A DNA stretch of 64,000 nucleotides, from positions 2,557,001-2,621,000 of the forward strand of contig NC_015259.1 in assembly GCF_000192745.1 (NCBI RefSeq). Reading direction: 5' to 3'. Made by a program: the position numbers and the translations under genes. This DNA is from Polymorphum gilvum SL003B-26A1 (lineage in GTDB: Bacteria; Pseudomonadota; Alphaproteobacteria; Rhizobiales; Stappiaceae). Shown here one piece after another: positions 37,478 to 46,577 of the stretch; the first letter of the stretch is position 1; each line of letters opens with the position of its first letter. The notes under the pieces were generated by a model. It worked only from the letters and a program-made list of their open reading frames with translations. It had not been told where the DNA came from and made no database searches.

Positions 37478-38967
37478 TTGGTTCCTTTCTGGCGTGTGCC
37501 GCCGCGACGGGCCGGGCCGGTCTTCCAGACGCCGTCGGCGGACATCAGTTCGGTGAGGATGCCCTCGCGCAAGCCCCGGTCGGCGACGCGCAGGCGGCTG
37601 CAGCTCCAGCGCCGGCGGATCGCCTCGAGGATCGCGCAGCCGGCGAGCACGAGATCCGCACGGTCGGCGCCGATGCAGGGATTACCGACGCGCTCCTCAT
37701 AGGGCATCGACCGCAGTTTTTCGATCATCGCCGAGACGTCCTCGTCCGCCAACCAGGCCCCGTCGACCCGGCGCCGGTCGTAGCGCCTGAGTCCGAAGTG
37801 GACGCCGGCCAGGGTCGTCACGGTGCCGGAGGTGCCGAGCATGTGCACCGCGCCGGACGAAATCGCCTCGCTGAGCGCGGATCCGAACGCGAATTGCTGG
37901 AGGTGGTCGGAAACATCCTCGACCATAGCCTCGAAGGTTGCGTGGGTGACATGCATGCCGCCATGGCGCTCGGCCAGGTTGACGACGCCGACCGGCAGGG
38001 AGATCCACGCCCGGATGAAGCGGGTGAGCGCATAGCCGCGTGCGCCGCAGCGGTTGCGCAGGTCGAGCCACACGATCTCCGACGATCCGCCGCCGATGTC
38101 GAACAGCAGCACTCCGTCGGCATCGCGGTCGACCAGCGAGGCGCAGCCGGCGACGGCGAGCCGCGCCTCGGTTTCCCGGTTGACGATCTCCAGCGCCAGT
38201 CCGGTCTCGCGCTGCACGCGCTCGATGAAGTCGGGACCGTTTTCCGCTGCCCTGCATGCCTCCGTGGCGATCAGGCGCGAGCGCTGGACACCCCGTTCGG
38301 ACAGCTTGCGGCGGCAGCTCTCCAGCGCCTCTATGGCCCGCTCCATGGCCGGCACGCTGAGTCGGCGGTTCAGACCGACGCCTTCGCCGAGCCGGACGAT
38401 GCGAGAATAGGCGTCAACGACGCGGAACCCGCGCCCCTCCGGACGGGCGACGAGCAGACGGCAATTGTTGGTGCCGAGGTCGAGGGCGGCATAGAGCGGT
38501 GCGGCCTGCTCCCGGCCGATTACGGCCGGAGCCGCCAGCCCCGATTCGGTCCGTGCAGTTGCGGCGGCCGCTCGGGGCAGAGCCTGCCGGAGCGTCGCCT
38601 GGCCGGCGACCGACTTGGCGGGAGTCCCCTGTCCGGGGACGATCCGGGCCGGTCCTGGTTGTACCGAGGACGGCTTCTGTGCGCTGTCGCGCGCATGGAG
38701 CCCCGCCCGGCGCTCGGCCCGGTTCGGCCGCCCGCCGCGGCCACGCTTGTTGCGTTTGCCCTGGTCCGGACGCGGCTCCGAAGACGTTTCCGCCTGCGGC
38801 CGGGGTGCCGGAGCACCTGTCTGGGTCCCCTTGGAGCCGGGCGCCTTGCGCCGCCGGCGCTTGCGTTTCGCCCGCGTCTGCAGGCGCTGCTCCGAAGAGA
38901 CCGGGGACCTTGCCGCGTCAGGGACACTCCGCCCGGCCCTGGGCGGCTCCTGACCCGAGTTTTCCAC
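37474..38967 (-). CDS. Ppx/GppA-family phosphatase with basic N-terminal extension
   Basis: The catalytic part (from about residue 158) has the actin-like fold motifs [16 protein letters not shown], the Glu-containing [12 protein letters not shown] and [12 protein letters not shown]. Such enzymes degrade polyphosphate or pppGpp. The first about 155 residues are disordered and rich in Arg, Lys, Pro, Gln and Ser, including [11 protein letters not shown] chose the GTG at 38967 because AGAGAGG lies at a suitable distance upstream; a longer frame to 39129 is unlikely. It overlaps rlmE by four bases. Confidence 0.85.
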   Translation of the reverse strand: MENSGQEPPRAGRSVPDAARSPVSSEQRLQTRAKRKRRRRKAPGSKGTQTGAPAPRPQAETSSEPRPDQGKRNKRGRGGRPNRAERRAGLHARDSAQKPSSVQPGPARIVPGQGTPAKSVAGQATLRQALPRAAAATARTESGLAAPAVIGREQAAPLYAALDLGTNNCRLLVARPEGRGFRVVDAYSRIVRLGEGVGLNRRLSVPAMERAIEALESCRRKLSERGVQRSRLIATEACRAAENGPDFIERVQRETGLALEIVNRETEARLAVAGCASLVDRDADGVLLFDIGGGSSEIVWLDLRNRCGARGYALTRFIRAWISLPVGVVNLAERHGGMHVTHATFEAMVEDVSDHLQQFAFGSALSEAISSGAVHMLGTSGTVTTLAGVHFGLRRYDRRRVDGAWLADEDVSAMIEKLRSMPYEERVGNPCIGADRADLVLAGCAILEAIRRRWSCSRLRVADRGLREGILTELMSADGVWKTGPARRGGTRQKGTK

Positions 38968-39220
38968 TTCAATGCCTCTCTGCGCTGGCACGCCGGTGCG
39001 GCGCGCGCGCAACAGAATATCGTTGGGCGAACTGTAACAGGTTGTTCGGTGGGCGCAAAGCGGACAGATTGCCGGTGCCGCAGGGCCGCGCAAACATGTG
39101 CCCTGCTCACCATCCACAGGCGGGCGCAAAGAAATCGCCCCGCCCCTGTTGCATCCTTTGTCCGCTTGGCTGTATAAGGCAGCCCACGTCGAGGCGGCCC
39201 GTTCCGCCGGCGGGCTCTAC

Positions 39221-39294
39221 TGGGGAATAGGTTAACGGTAGACCCACGGACTCTGACTCCGTTAGTCCTGGTTCGAATCCAGGTTCCCCAGCCA
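39221..39294 (+). tRNA. tRNA-Gln (anticodon CUG)
   Basis: The 74 bases fold into a cloverleaf. The acceptor stem is TGGGGAA with TTCCCCA, the anticodon stem ACGGA/TCCGT carries the loop CTCTGAC with CTG at the anticodon position, and the T-arm is CCTGGTTCGAATCCAGG. The discriminator is G and CCA is encoded. An integrase gene follows about 100 bases downstream, as expected for a tRNA used as a phage or island attachment site. Confidence 0.95.
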
Positions 39295-39397
39295 CTTTCC
39301 TCCTAACTAGCTGAAATCGTTAAAGTGCCTCGCGCCACCCCAGGCGGGATGAAGCGTTTTGCTACAAACCGCTGCTACAAAGAGCGAGCAAAGCGAA

Positions 39398-40119
39398 GTG
39401 GCAGCTCCTTCCAATATCGTTCGACGCGGACGCATATTTCATTTCCGACGAGCGGTTCCGGCAGATTTGCGCGAAAGGCTGAAGCGGCGCGAACTGGTTC
39501 GCAGCCTTGGTGCTTGCGGACCGAAGGTCGCGCGGCTACGAGCGGATGAGCTATACTGGCTCTCCGAACAACTTTTCGAAACGGCCCGCGCAAACCCCAT
39601 GCTTACTCAGGATCAACTCGCCCTTCTCGCCCAGAGTTTCTACAACCACGTCCTGGAGCGAGAACGCACTGTGCGAGCATCTGGCATGTATCTCACCGAA
39701 GACGGTCGAGCCGCCCGCGCGAGGTACTGGGGTGGCGTCGCCCAGGAGACGAAGAAGTCGCTTGGTGGCAATATGCTGGATCACGGCATCACCACCGCGC
39801 AGATGACGGCGCGGATGGTCGGGCTGACCTGGAGGGATCTTGACGAAGCAGAACGGCATCAATGTAAGGAAGTCGTTCACCGGGCCGGTATTGACCTCGC
39901 AGAAGCGCTGAAAGCCCGATATGAAGGCGACTTCGAGTTCGAGCCCAAGAGCAAGCTGCTTCACCAAGCCTTGTTAGAGGTTGCCCCTGCTGTCGCTCCC
40001 GTTCAGCAACAGCAACCGGAGGCACAGACAGAGCCGCTATTTTCCAAGGTCTATCCGAGCTACATCGAAGGCCAGATTCGGCGCGGCGAATGGCGTCAGC
40101 AGACGGGCAACCAGGCACA
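39398..40119 (+). pseudogene. Site-specific (tyrosine-type) integrase, N-terminal fragment
   Basis: The product starts AAPSNIVRRGRIFHFRRAVP and continues with GVPRDRRLVRSLG-like and PMLTQDQLA stretches typical of the N-terminal part of alphaproteobacterial tRNA-associated integrases. It breaks after WRQQTGNQA at the IS21 edge (about 240 codons), before any catalytic Arg-His-Arg-Tyr region, so it cannot be active. The frame runs on into the IS to 40183 with unrelated residues. The start is uncertain: GTG 39398 or TTG 39359. Location directly after tRNA-Gln marks an integrated element. Confidence 0.8.
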
Positions 40120-40214
40120 TGAGAGCGGCGGTGCAAAATTCGGCCACGGTAGCGGCGGGATAGTCCTGCCGCGGGCGGCGTAAAAGTCGTCCACCTATTT
40201 TCCTTCTGCAACAT

Positions 40215-41738
40215 GTGCAGGAGGGTCAGGGGATCTACACCGTGGACTTATATCTGAAGGTGCGTCTGGCGGTCTCGGAGGGGATGAGCCGACGTCAGGC
40301 AGCGAAGCATTTCAATATCTCACGCGACAGCGTTTCCAAGATGCTGTCGTATTCGACGCCTCCGGGCTATCGCCGTCAGGCCCCGGTGCGTCGGCCGAAG
40401 CTGGACGCCTTTGTTTCGACCATTGATCATTGGCTGGACGAAGACCTGAAGGTACCGCGCAAGCAGCGCCACACGGCCAAGCGTGTGTTCGACCGGTTGC
40501 GGGCTGAGTGCGGGTTCACCGGCGGCTATACGATCATCAAGGACTACATGCGCGAGCGGGAGCAGCGCCGGCAGGAAGTGTTCGTGCCGTTATCGCATCC
40601 GCCGGGCCACGCGCAGGCTGACTTTGGCGAGGCTGTGGTTGTCATCGGCGGCGTGGAGCAGAAGGCGCACTTCTTTGTGCTCGACCTGCCGCACAGCGAC
40701 GCCTGCTATGTGCGGGCCTATCCGGCGGCGGTGTCAGAGGCCTGGATTGATGGCCACGTCCATGCGTTCGCCTTCTTCGGGGCGGTGCCACAATCGATCG
40801 TCTATGACAACGACCGCTGCCTGGTGTCGAAGATCCTGGCCGATGGCACGCGCAAGCGGACAGTGCTGTTCAGCGGCTTCCTGTCCCACTACCTGATCCG
40901 GGATCGCTATGGCCGCCCCGGCAAGGGTAATGACAAGGGAAGCGTCGAAGGCCTCGTCGGCTATGCCCGTCGCAACTTCATGGTGCCGATCCCGCGCTTT
41001 GCGACGTGGGATGAGTTCAACGCCTGGCTGGAAGAGCAATGCCGCAAGCGCCAGCGCGACAGGCTGCGCGGCGAGAGCGAGACGATCGCAGAACGGCTGC
41101 AGCGCGATCTTGCGGCGATGCGGCCGCTGCCAGCTTCGCCTTTTGAGGCCTGCGATCAGGCCAGCGGTCGGGTCTCTTCCCAGGCGCTGGTGCGCTACAG
41201 GACCAACGACTACTCCGTCCCGGTCGCCTTCGGCCATCAGGATGTATGGATCCGGGGCTATGTCGACGAGGTGGTGATCGGCTGCCGTGGCGAGATCATC
41301 GCTCGTCATCCTCGAAGCTGGGAACGGGAAGACGTTGTGTTCGACCCGCTGCATTACCTGCCGCTGATCGAACAGAAGATCAACGCGCTGGATCAGGCCG
41401 CTCCTCTTCAGGGCTGGGATCTGCCCGAGGCGTTCGCCACGCTGCGCCGCCTGATGGAAGCGCGCATGGCAAAGCATGGCCGGCGCGAGTATGTGCAGGT
41501 GCTGCGGCTGCTGGAAAGCTTCGAGCTTGCCGATCTGCATGTGGCGGTGAAGCAGGCCCTCCAGATCGGGGCCATCGGCTTCGATGCCGTCAAGCATCTT
41601 CTCCTGTGCCAGGTGGAGCGGCGGCCGCCGAGACTGGACCTGTCCATCTACCCGTACCTGCCAAGAGCCACCGTCGAGAAGACATCGGCAAAGGCCTATA
41701 TGCGGCTTCTGTCGACGCATGCGGGAGATGCCGCATGA
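40215..41738 (+). CDS. istA: IS21-family transposase IstA
   Basis: IstA is the DDE transposase of the element. The 507-residue protein has an N-terminal helix-turn-helix (SRRQAAKHFNISRDSVSKML), an integrase core with the acidic residues in QADFGEA, YDND and KGSVEG, and the C-terminal Mu-type domain (LVRYRTNDYSVPV). The GTG at 40215 gives the stated length; a GTG at 40242 (VDLYLKVRLAV) is also plausible and matches the family start better. The full frame is intact. Confidence 0.93.
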   Translation: MQEGQGIYTVDLYLKVRLAVSEGMSRRQAAKHFNISRDSVSKMLSYSTPPGYRRQAPVRRPKLDAFVSTIDHWLDEDLKVPRKQRHTAKRVFDRLRAECGFTGGYTIIKDYMREREQRRQEVFVPLSHPPGHAQADFGEAVVVIGGVEQKAHFFVLDLPHSDACYVRAYPAAVSEAWIDGHVHAFAFFGAVPQSIVYDNDRCLVSKILADGTRKRTVLFSGFLSHYLIRDRYGRPGKGNDKGSVEGLVGYARRNFMVPIPRFATWDEFNAWLEEQCRKRQRDRLRGESETIAERLQRDLAAMRPLPASPFEACDQASGRVSSQALVRYRTNDYSVPVAFGHQDVWIRGYVDEVVIGCRGEIIARHPRSWEREDVVFDPLHYLPLIEQKINALDQAAPLQGWDLPEAFATLRRLMEARMAKHGRREYVQVLRLLESFELADLHVAVKQALQIGAIGFDAVKHLLLCQVERRPPRLDLSIYPYLPRATVEKTSAKAYMRLLSTHAGDAA

Positions 41739-42505
41739 GCACCCAAGCGTCAGACAATCCCCCTGCGATCCTGCTCTCCCACACGCTCAAGACCCTCAAG
41801 CTGCCGACCTTCCAGCGCGAGTATCAGAAGCTGGCCCGGCTCTGCGCCACACAGGGCGTGGACCATGTCGGATACCTCACTCGGCTTGCTGAGCAGGAGA
41901 TGATCGAACGGGATCGCCGCAAGGTCGAACGCCGCATCAAGGCGGCGAGGTTCCCGGTCGTCAAAAGCCTCGACAGCTTCGACTTCGCCGCTATCCCGAA
42001 GCTCAACAAGATGCAGGTGCTGGAGCTGGCCCGCTGCGAATGGGTCGAGCGGCGCGAGAACGTCATCGCGCTTGGCCCCAGCGGCACGGGCAAGACCCAT
42101 GTGGCGCTCGGTCTCGGTCTGGCCGCCTGCCAGAAGGGCTTGTCCGTCGGCTTCACGACCGCCGCTGCCCTGGTCAGCGAGATGATGGAGGCGCGCGACG
42201 AGCGACGTCTGCTGCGTTTCCAGAAGCAGATGGCAGCCTACAAGCTCCTGATCATCGACGAACTGGGCTTCGTGCCATTGTCAAAGACCGGGGCGGAATT
42301 GCTGTTCGAGCTGATCGCGCAACGCTACGAACGCGGTGCCACCCTGATCACCAGCAATCTGCCATTCGACGAATGGACCGAGACGCTGGGATCGGAACGG
42401 CTGACCGGCGCACTGCTCGACCGGCTGACCCACCACGTCAACATCCTCGAGATGAACGGCGACAGCTATCGTCTCGCTCAAAGCCGCGCCCGAAGGGCAG
42501 GCTGA
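41735..42505 (+). CDS. istB: IS21-family helper ATPase IstB
   Basis: The 256-residue AAA+ ATPase assists IstA in target choice. It has Walker A GPSGTGKTH near residue 110, Walker B LLIIDELGFVPL and the sensor region LITSNLPFDEW. Its ATG overlaps the istA stop by four bases. The frame is complete, so the element may still be mobile. Confidence 0.94.
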   Translation: MSTQASDNPPAILLSHTLKTLKLPTFQREYQKLARLCATQGVDHVGYLTRLAEQEMIERDRRKVERRIKAARFPVVKSLDSFDFAAIPKLNKMQVLELARCEWVERRENVIALGPSGTGKTHVALGLGLAACQKGLSVGFTTAAALVSEMMEARDERRLLRFQKQMAAYKLLIIDELGFVPLSKTGAELLFELIAQRYERGATLITSNLPFDEWTETLGSERLTGALLDRLTHHVNILEMNGDSYRLAQSRARRAG

Positions 42506-42525
42506 AGCCCCTCAAAAAGTCGCCA

Positions 42526-42586
42526 ACGCCGCACGCGGGAAACTCTGGTCGGGCTACGCCCTCCCGACGTTCCCCGCGTGCGGCGT
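42526..42586. repeat. Nested long inverted repeat at the right end of the IS
   Basis: ACGCCGCACGCGGGAA at 42526 is mirrored at 42570-42586 with one extra C, and the loop holds a second inverted pair GTCGGG/CCCGAC. The nested stem lies 21 bases after the istB stop and just inside the right terminal repeats. It may terminate istAB transcription or block readthrough from outside. Confidence 0.7.
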
Positions 42587-42640
42587 CAGGTGGCCTACTT
42601 TTACGCCGCCCAATGGACGACTTTTGCTCCGCCGTTGACA

Positions 42641-43067
42641 GGTCGTCCAGCTCATGGAACGCCAGCGGATCCGCTGCCTCGACCGCGGCTTTCTGGCGCT
42701 CCAGCAGCGCGTCGAGCGCTTCGTGGTCCGGCGCAGTCAACGTCTCGCAAGCCGTGCGGACCGTTTCCGCCTCGATCGCGCTGCGGATGAAGCGGGCCTG
42801 CATCACCGCGGTTTCGGAAATTCGCGCGACGGTGGTCGACCGCTGCGGCCGGATCAAAAGAAAGCCGAGCTTGGACAAGCGGTAGAAGGCGTCGCGCACT
42901 GGCTGGCGGGACACGCCGAGTGCCCTGGCGACGTCGGCTTCCGACACCCTTGTTCCCGGCGGCAGGTCGAGCGACAGAATCTGCCTGTGCAGTTCGTCGA
43001 ATACGGCGTCCGCCACCGAAGGCCTGTTCGGCGGCTCCAGGAGCCGCAGAGGGCTCGATCCGGCCAT
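42641..43067 (-). pseudogene. GntR-family regulator truncated by IS21
   Basis: The first about 142 codons are a normal FadR/GntR-type regulator. The winged helix is LHRQILSLDLPPGTRVSEADVARALGVSRQPVRDAFYRLSKLGFL, and the start of the FCD ligand domain follows (ARFIRSAIEAETVRTAC). At FHELDD the sequence runs into the IS edge; the frame continues about 67 codons inside the IS to 42438 with unrelated residues. Most of the FCD effector domain is missing. It is divergent from uxaC and was probably its hexuronate-responsive repressor. Confidence 0.85.
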
Positions 43068-43079
43068 GGTTCGGCTCCG

Positions 43080-43108
43080 TTGACTTAAATCGTATGCTAG
43101 AATATTAC
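43080..43108 (+). promoter_or_regulatory. Predicted promoter of uxaC
   Basis: TTGACT and TATTAC with a 17-base spacer lie between the divergent GntR fragment and uxaC, about 55 bases before the uxaC start, in an AT-rich stretch. Confidence 0.6.
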
Positions 43109-43162
43109 GCGGGCGCGGCAATTGGAAGACCAATCGCCAATCGACATTTGGGGAGGTTCGTC

Positions 43163-44569
43163 GTGGCTTTGCTGACCCCTGACAGGCTGTTTCCCACTGA
43201 TCCGCGGACGCGCGACATTGCCCGCGCGCTGTATCAGACCGTTGCGGGCCTGCCGATCGTCAGCCCGCACGGTCACACCGATCCGCGCTGGTACGCGGAG
43301 AACGAGCCGTTCTCCGACCCTGCCCAGCTCTTCATCACCCCGGACCATTACGTGTTCCGGATGCTGTTTTCCCAGGGAATCACCCTGGAAAGCCTCGGCG
43401 TGACGCGCGCCGACGGCGGCCGTGTCGAGACCGACGGCCGCACGATCTGGCGCCTGTTTGCGGAGAACTACCACCTCTTCCGCGCCACTCCGTCCCGCCT
43501 GTGGCTCGATCATGCCTTCGAGACCGTGTTCGGCCTGACGACCCGGATTTCGGCGGCGACTGCGGATGACACCTACGACCACATCGCCGACTGCCTGACG
43601 AAACCGGACTTCACCCCGCGTGCGCTGTTCGAGCGCTTCAACATCGAGGTCATCGCCACGACGGAAAGCCCGCTCGACGACCTGCGCTGGCATCGCATGA
43701 TCCGCGACAGCGGCTGGCACGGCCGCGTGATCACGGCCTATCGCCCGGATGCCGTGATCGATCCTGAGGTTGCCGGATTCGCTCAGAACGTCGAACGGCT
43801 CGGTGCCCTGACCGGCGAAGACGCCACCACCTGGGAAGGCTATCTCCTGGCCCACCGCATCCGGCGCGCCTATTTCAAAGAATTCGGGGCGACCTCCAGC
43901 GATCACGGCCATGCCACCGCCCGCACGGAGAATCTGCCGCAGGGCGAGGCCGCCGCTCTCTTCCACAAAGCCCTGCGAGGAACCTGCTCTGCGGAGGAAG
44001 CCGACGCCTTCCGGGGACACATGCTGACCGAGATGGCGCGCATGAGCCTCGAGGACGGCCTCGTGCTGCAGATCCACCCGGGCAGCTTCCGCAACCACTC
44101 CGACCCGATCATGGCCACCTTCGGGCGAGACAAGGGCTTCGACATCCCGACGCGCACCGACTATGTCCGCGCCCTGAAGCCGCTGCTCGACGCCGTCGGC
44201 CTGGAACGCGAGTTGACGATCATCGTCTTCACGCTCGACGAAACAACATACGCCCGCGAACTCGCCCCGCTCGCCGGCGTCTATCCAGCCCTGAAACTCG
44301 GTCCGGCCTGGTGGTTCCACGACAGCCCCGAGGGCATGCGCCGGTTCCGGGAGATGACCACGGAGACCGCCGGCTTCTACAACACCGTCGGCTTCAACGA
44401 CGACACCCGCGCCTTCTGTTCCATCCCGGCCCGCCACGACGTGGCGCGGCGGGTGGACTGCGCCTATCTCGCCACGCTGGTCGACACCGGACGGCTTCAT
44501 GAAGACGAGGCCTTTGACGTCGCCGAAGACCTCGCCTACCGGCTTGCGAAACAGGCCTACAGGCTCTGA
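43163..44569 (+). CDS. uxaC: Glucuronate isomerase
   Basis: UxaC isomerises D-glucuronate to D-fructuronate and D-galacturonate to D-tagaturonate. The 468-residue protein has SPHGHTDPRWYAENEPF near the start, AGFYNTVGFNDDTRAF, and the SIPARHDVARRVDCAYLA end typical of the family. It starts with GTG at 43163, behind GGGGAGG at a good distance; a longer open frame upstream overlaps the promoter and is not used. No other hexuronate genes (uxuA, uxuB, kdgK) are visible in the window, so it stands alone next to its broken regulator. Confidence 0.94.
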   Translation: MALLTPDRLFPTDPRTRDIARALYQTVAGLPIVSPHGHTDPRWYAENEPFSDPAQLFITPDHYVFRMLFSQGITLESLGVTRADGGRVETDGRTIWRLFAENYHLFRATPSRLWLDHAFETVFGLTTRISAATADDTYDHIADCLTKPDFTPRALFERFNIEVIATTESPLDDLRWHRMIRDSGWHGRVITAYRPDAVIDPEVAGFAQNVERLGALTGEDATTWEGYLLAHRIRRAYFKEFGATSSDHGHATARTENLPQGEAAALFHKALRGTCSAEEADAFRGHMLTEMARMSLEDGLVLQIHPGSFRNHSDPIMATFGRDKGFDIPTRTDYVRALKPLLDAVGLERELTIIVFTLDETTYARELAPLAGVYPALKLGPAWWFHDSPEGMRRFREMTTETAGFYNTVGFNDDTRAFCSIPARHDVARRVDCAYLATLVDTGRLHEDEAFDVAEDLAYRLAKQAYRL

Positions 44570-44599
44570 GGCGCGGCCCTGCTCAAGCGTCCGTTGCGT

Positions 44600-45598
44600 T
44601 CACGCCGGTTCGGCGTGCAGGTCTTCCAGTTGGAAGCAGGCCGCCCGGCCGATCGGAGTGCGGATCTCCGGCGGCATCTCGAGCCTGCACCGCTCCACCG
44701 CGATCGGACAGCGCGGATGGAAGGCGCAGCCCGGCGGCGGATTGATCGGATTGGGGATCTCCCCCTCGACGGGCTTGCGTCGGCGCCCGGACATCGCCAG
44801 ATCGGGCACCGCTTCCAGCAGCATGCGCGTGTAGGGATGCTGCGGAGTACGGAACAGGGCCTTGCCCTCCGACACCTCGACCAGGCGCCCGAGATAGAGG
44901 ACGCCGATCCGGTTGGCCATGTGGCGCACCACCGACAGGTCATGGCTGATGAAGAGATAGGTCAGCCCCAGTTCGTCCTGAAGGTCGCGCATCAGATTGA
45001 GGATCTGCGCCTGGACCGAAACGTCGAGAGCCGAGGTCGGCTCGTCGCAGACGATGAATTCCGGCCTTGACGACAGCGCCCGGGCGATGGCAATGCGCTG
45101 GCGCTGGCCGCCGGAGAATTCGTGCGGGAACTTCTCCGCATCCCTTGCCGACAGGCCGACCGTGTCGAGAAGGTCGCCGACCCGCTTCGTGACCTCCGCC
45201 CCCGATGCCAGGCCGAAGGTCCGGATCGGTTCGGCGATGATGTCGCCAACCCGCCAGCGCGGATTGAGACTGGCGAACGGATCCTGGAAGATCATCTGGA
45301 AGCGTCGGCGCAGCGCCCGCATGGCGGCGCCGCTGGTGCCGACCATCTCGTGACCCTCGCAGTAGATGTGTCCCTCCGAGGCCGGGATCAGGCCGACCAC
45401 CATCTTGGCGATGGTCGACTTGCCCGATCCGGATTCGCCCACCAAGGCGAAGGTCTCGCCGCGGTTGATCTCGAAGGTCACACCTGCGACGGCAGTGAGA
45501 TGCTGGCGTGGCTCACCCTCGATCACACGGTTCAGCCAGGGCTTCGACACGTCGAAGCGGCGCCACAGGTTTTCCACCCGCACGAGCGGCTCAGCCAT
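44600..45598 (-). CDS. Peptide/opine ABC transporter ATP-binding protein (OppF/DppF type)
   Basis: The 332-residue ATPase has Walker A GESGSGKST, Q-loop MIFQDPFASLNPRW, signature FSGGQRQRIA, Walker B FIVCDEPTSALDVSVQ and the C-terminal oligopeptide-type cysteine motif CAFHPRCPIAVERC. It is the last gene of the minus-strand five-gene operon and overlaps the OppD-like gene by 8 bases. Substrate unknown. Confidence 0.92.
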   Translation of the reverse strand: MAEPLVRVENLWRRFDVSKPWLNRVIEGEPRQHLTAVAGVTFEINRGETFALVGESGSGKSTIAKMVVGLIPASEGHIYCEGHEMVGTSGAAMRALRRRFQMIFQDPFASLNPRWRVGDIIAEPIRTFGLASGAEVTKRVGDLLDTVGLSARDAEKFPHEFSGGQRQRIAIARALSSRPEFIVCDEPTSALDVSVQAQILNLMRDLQDELGLTYLFISHDLSVVRHMANRIGVLYLGRLVEVSEGKALFRTPQHPYTRMLLEAVPDLAMSGRRRKPVEGEIPNPINPPPGCAFHPRCPIAVERCRLEMPPEIRTPIGRAACFQLEDLHAEPA

Positions 45599-46574
45599 CG
45601 ACTGTCTCCTTGTCGTAGAGCCAGCAGGCGACCTGCCGGCCGTGGCCGCGCTCGATCGGATCGGGTCGGTCCACTCGGCAGCGCTCGAATGCCTCGACGC
45701 ATCGGGGATTGAAGGCACAGCCGGGCGGAATCGCGGTCAGCCGGGGCATGGCGCCGGGGATCTGGACCAGGCGCTCGGCATCCTGCGTCAGGGTCGGGAT
45801 GGATCCCATCAGGCCGCGGGTATAGGGATGCTCGGCCCGCATGATCACGTCATGGACTGGCCCGATCTCGGCCAGGCGCCCGGCATAGAGGACCGCGACC
45901 CGGTCAGCGGTCTCGGCGATCACGCCCATGTCGTGGGTGATCAACATGACCGCAGCGCCCCGCTCCGCGCATATCTCCTTGATGAGGTCGATGATCTGGG
46001 CCTGCACGGAGACGTCGAGCGCCGTTGTCGGCTCGTCGGCGATGACCAGCTCGGGTTCGGCTGCGAGCGCAAGCGCGATCACCACGCGCTGGCGCATGCC
46101 GCCGGAGAAGTGATGCGGATAATCGTCGATGCGCCGGGCCGCTGCAGGAATGCCGACCCTTTCGAGCAGCACGATGGCCCGGCTTCGGGCCTCCGCCTTG
46201 CTGACATCGAGATGCGCCAGGATGGTCTCGGTCAGTTGCCGGGAAATCGTGTAGAGCGGATTGAGGCTAGTAAGTGGATCCTGGAACACCATGCCGATGC
46301 GCCGGCCGCGAATACGCCGCATCGCCTCGGGCGACAGCGTGTCGATGCGTTCGCCGCGCAGGCGGACCTCGCCGCCGGCGATGCGCCCGGGAGGCTCCAG
46401 CAGGCCGATGATGGCCGCGCCGGTCAGGGACTTGCCCGCGCCCGATTCACCAACTACGCCGAGTACTTCGCCGGCATGGATGTCGAACGAAACCCGATCG
46501 ATGGCGGTCAGAGTGCCCCGCCGGGTGGGAAACTCCACCACGAGGTCGCGGACGGACAGCAGCACCTCGGCCAT
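45591..46574 (-). CDS. Peptide/opine ABC transporter ATP-binding protein (OppD/DppD type)
   Basis: The 327-residue ATPase carries Walker A GESGAGKS, MVFQDPLTSLNP, signature FSGGMRQRVV, Walker B LVIADEPTTALDVSVQ, switch THDMG and the C-terminal motif CAFNPRCVEAFERC. It pairs with the OppF-like ATPase, with an 8-base gene overlap, and follows the DppC-like permease by 3 bases. Confidence 0.92.
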   Translation of the reverse strand: MAEVLLSVRDLVVEFPTRRGTLTAIDRVSFDIHAGEVLGVVGESGAGKSLTGAAIIGLLEPPGRIAGGEVRLRGERIDTLSPEAMRRIRGRRIGMVFQDPLTSLNPLYTISRQLTETILAHLDVSKAEARSRAIVLLERVGIPAAARRIDDYPHHFSGGMRQRVVIALALAAEPELVIADEPTTALDVSVQAQIIDLIKEICAERGAAVMLITHDMGVIAETADRVAVLYAGRLAEIGPVHDVIMRAEHPYTRGLMGSIPTLTQDAERLVQIPGAMPRLTAIPPGCAFNPRCVEAFERCRVDRPDPIERGHGRQVACWLYDKETVDG

Positions 46575-46577
46575 GGC

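Larger units (their letters stand above)
40120..42640 (+). mobile_element. IS21-family insertion sequence
   Basis: The element is about 2521 bases and carries istA and istB overlapping by ATGA. The ends begin TG and finish CA. The left end holds two related repeats (GGCGGTGCAAAATTCGGCCA near 40127 and GGCGGCGTAAAAGTCGTCCA near 40174), and the right end has inverted counterparts (near 42597-42640). Such multiple terminal repeats are typical of IS21. The flanks are CAGGCACA on the left and GGTCGTCC on the right, with no target duplication visible. Confidence 0.88.

Noticed and set aside
40112-42648. Target-site duplication of the IS21 element
   Set aside because: Flanks CAGGCACA and GGTCGTCC do not match at any length from 4 to 8 bases with the ends as defined.
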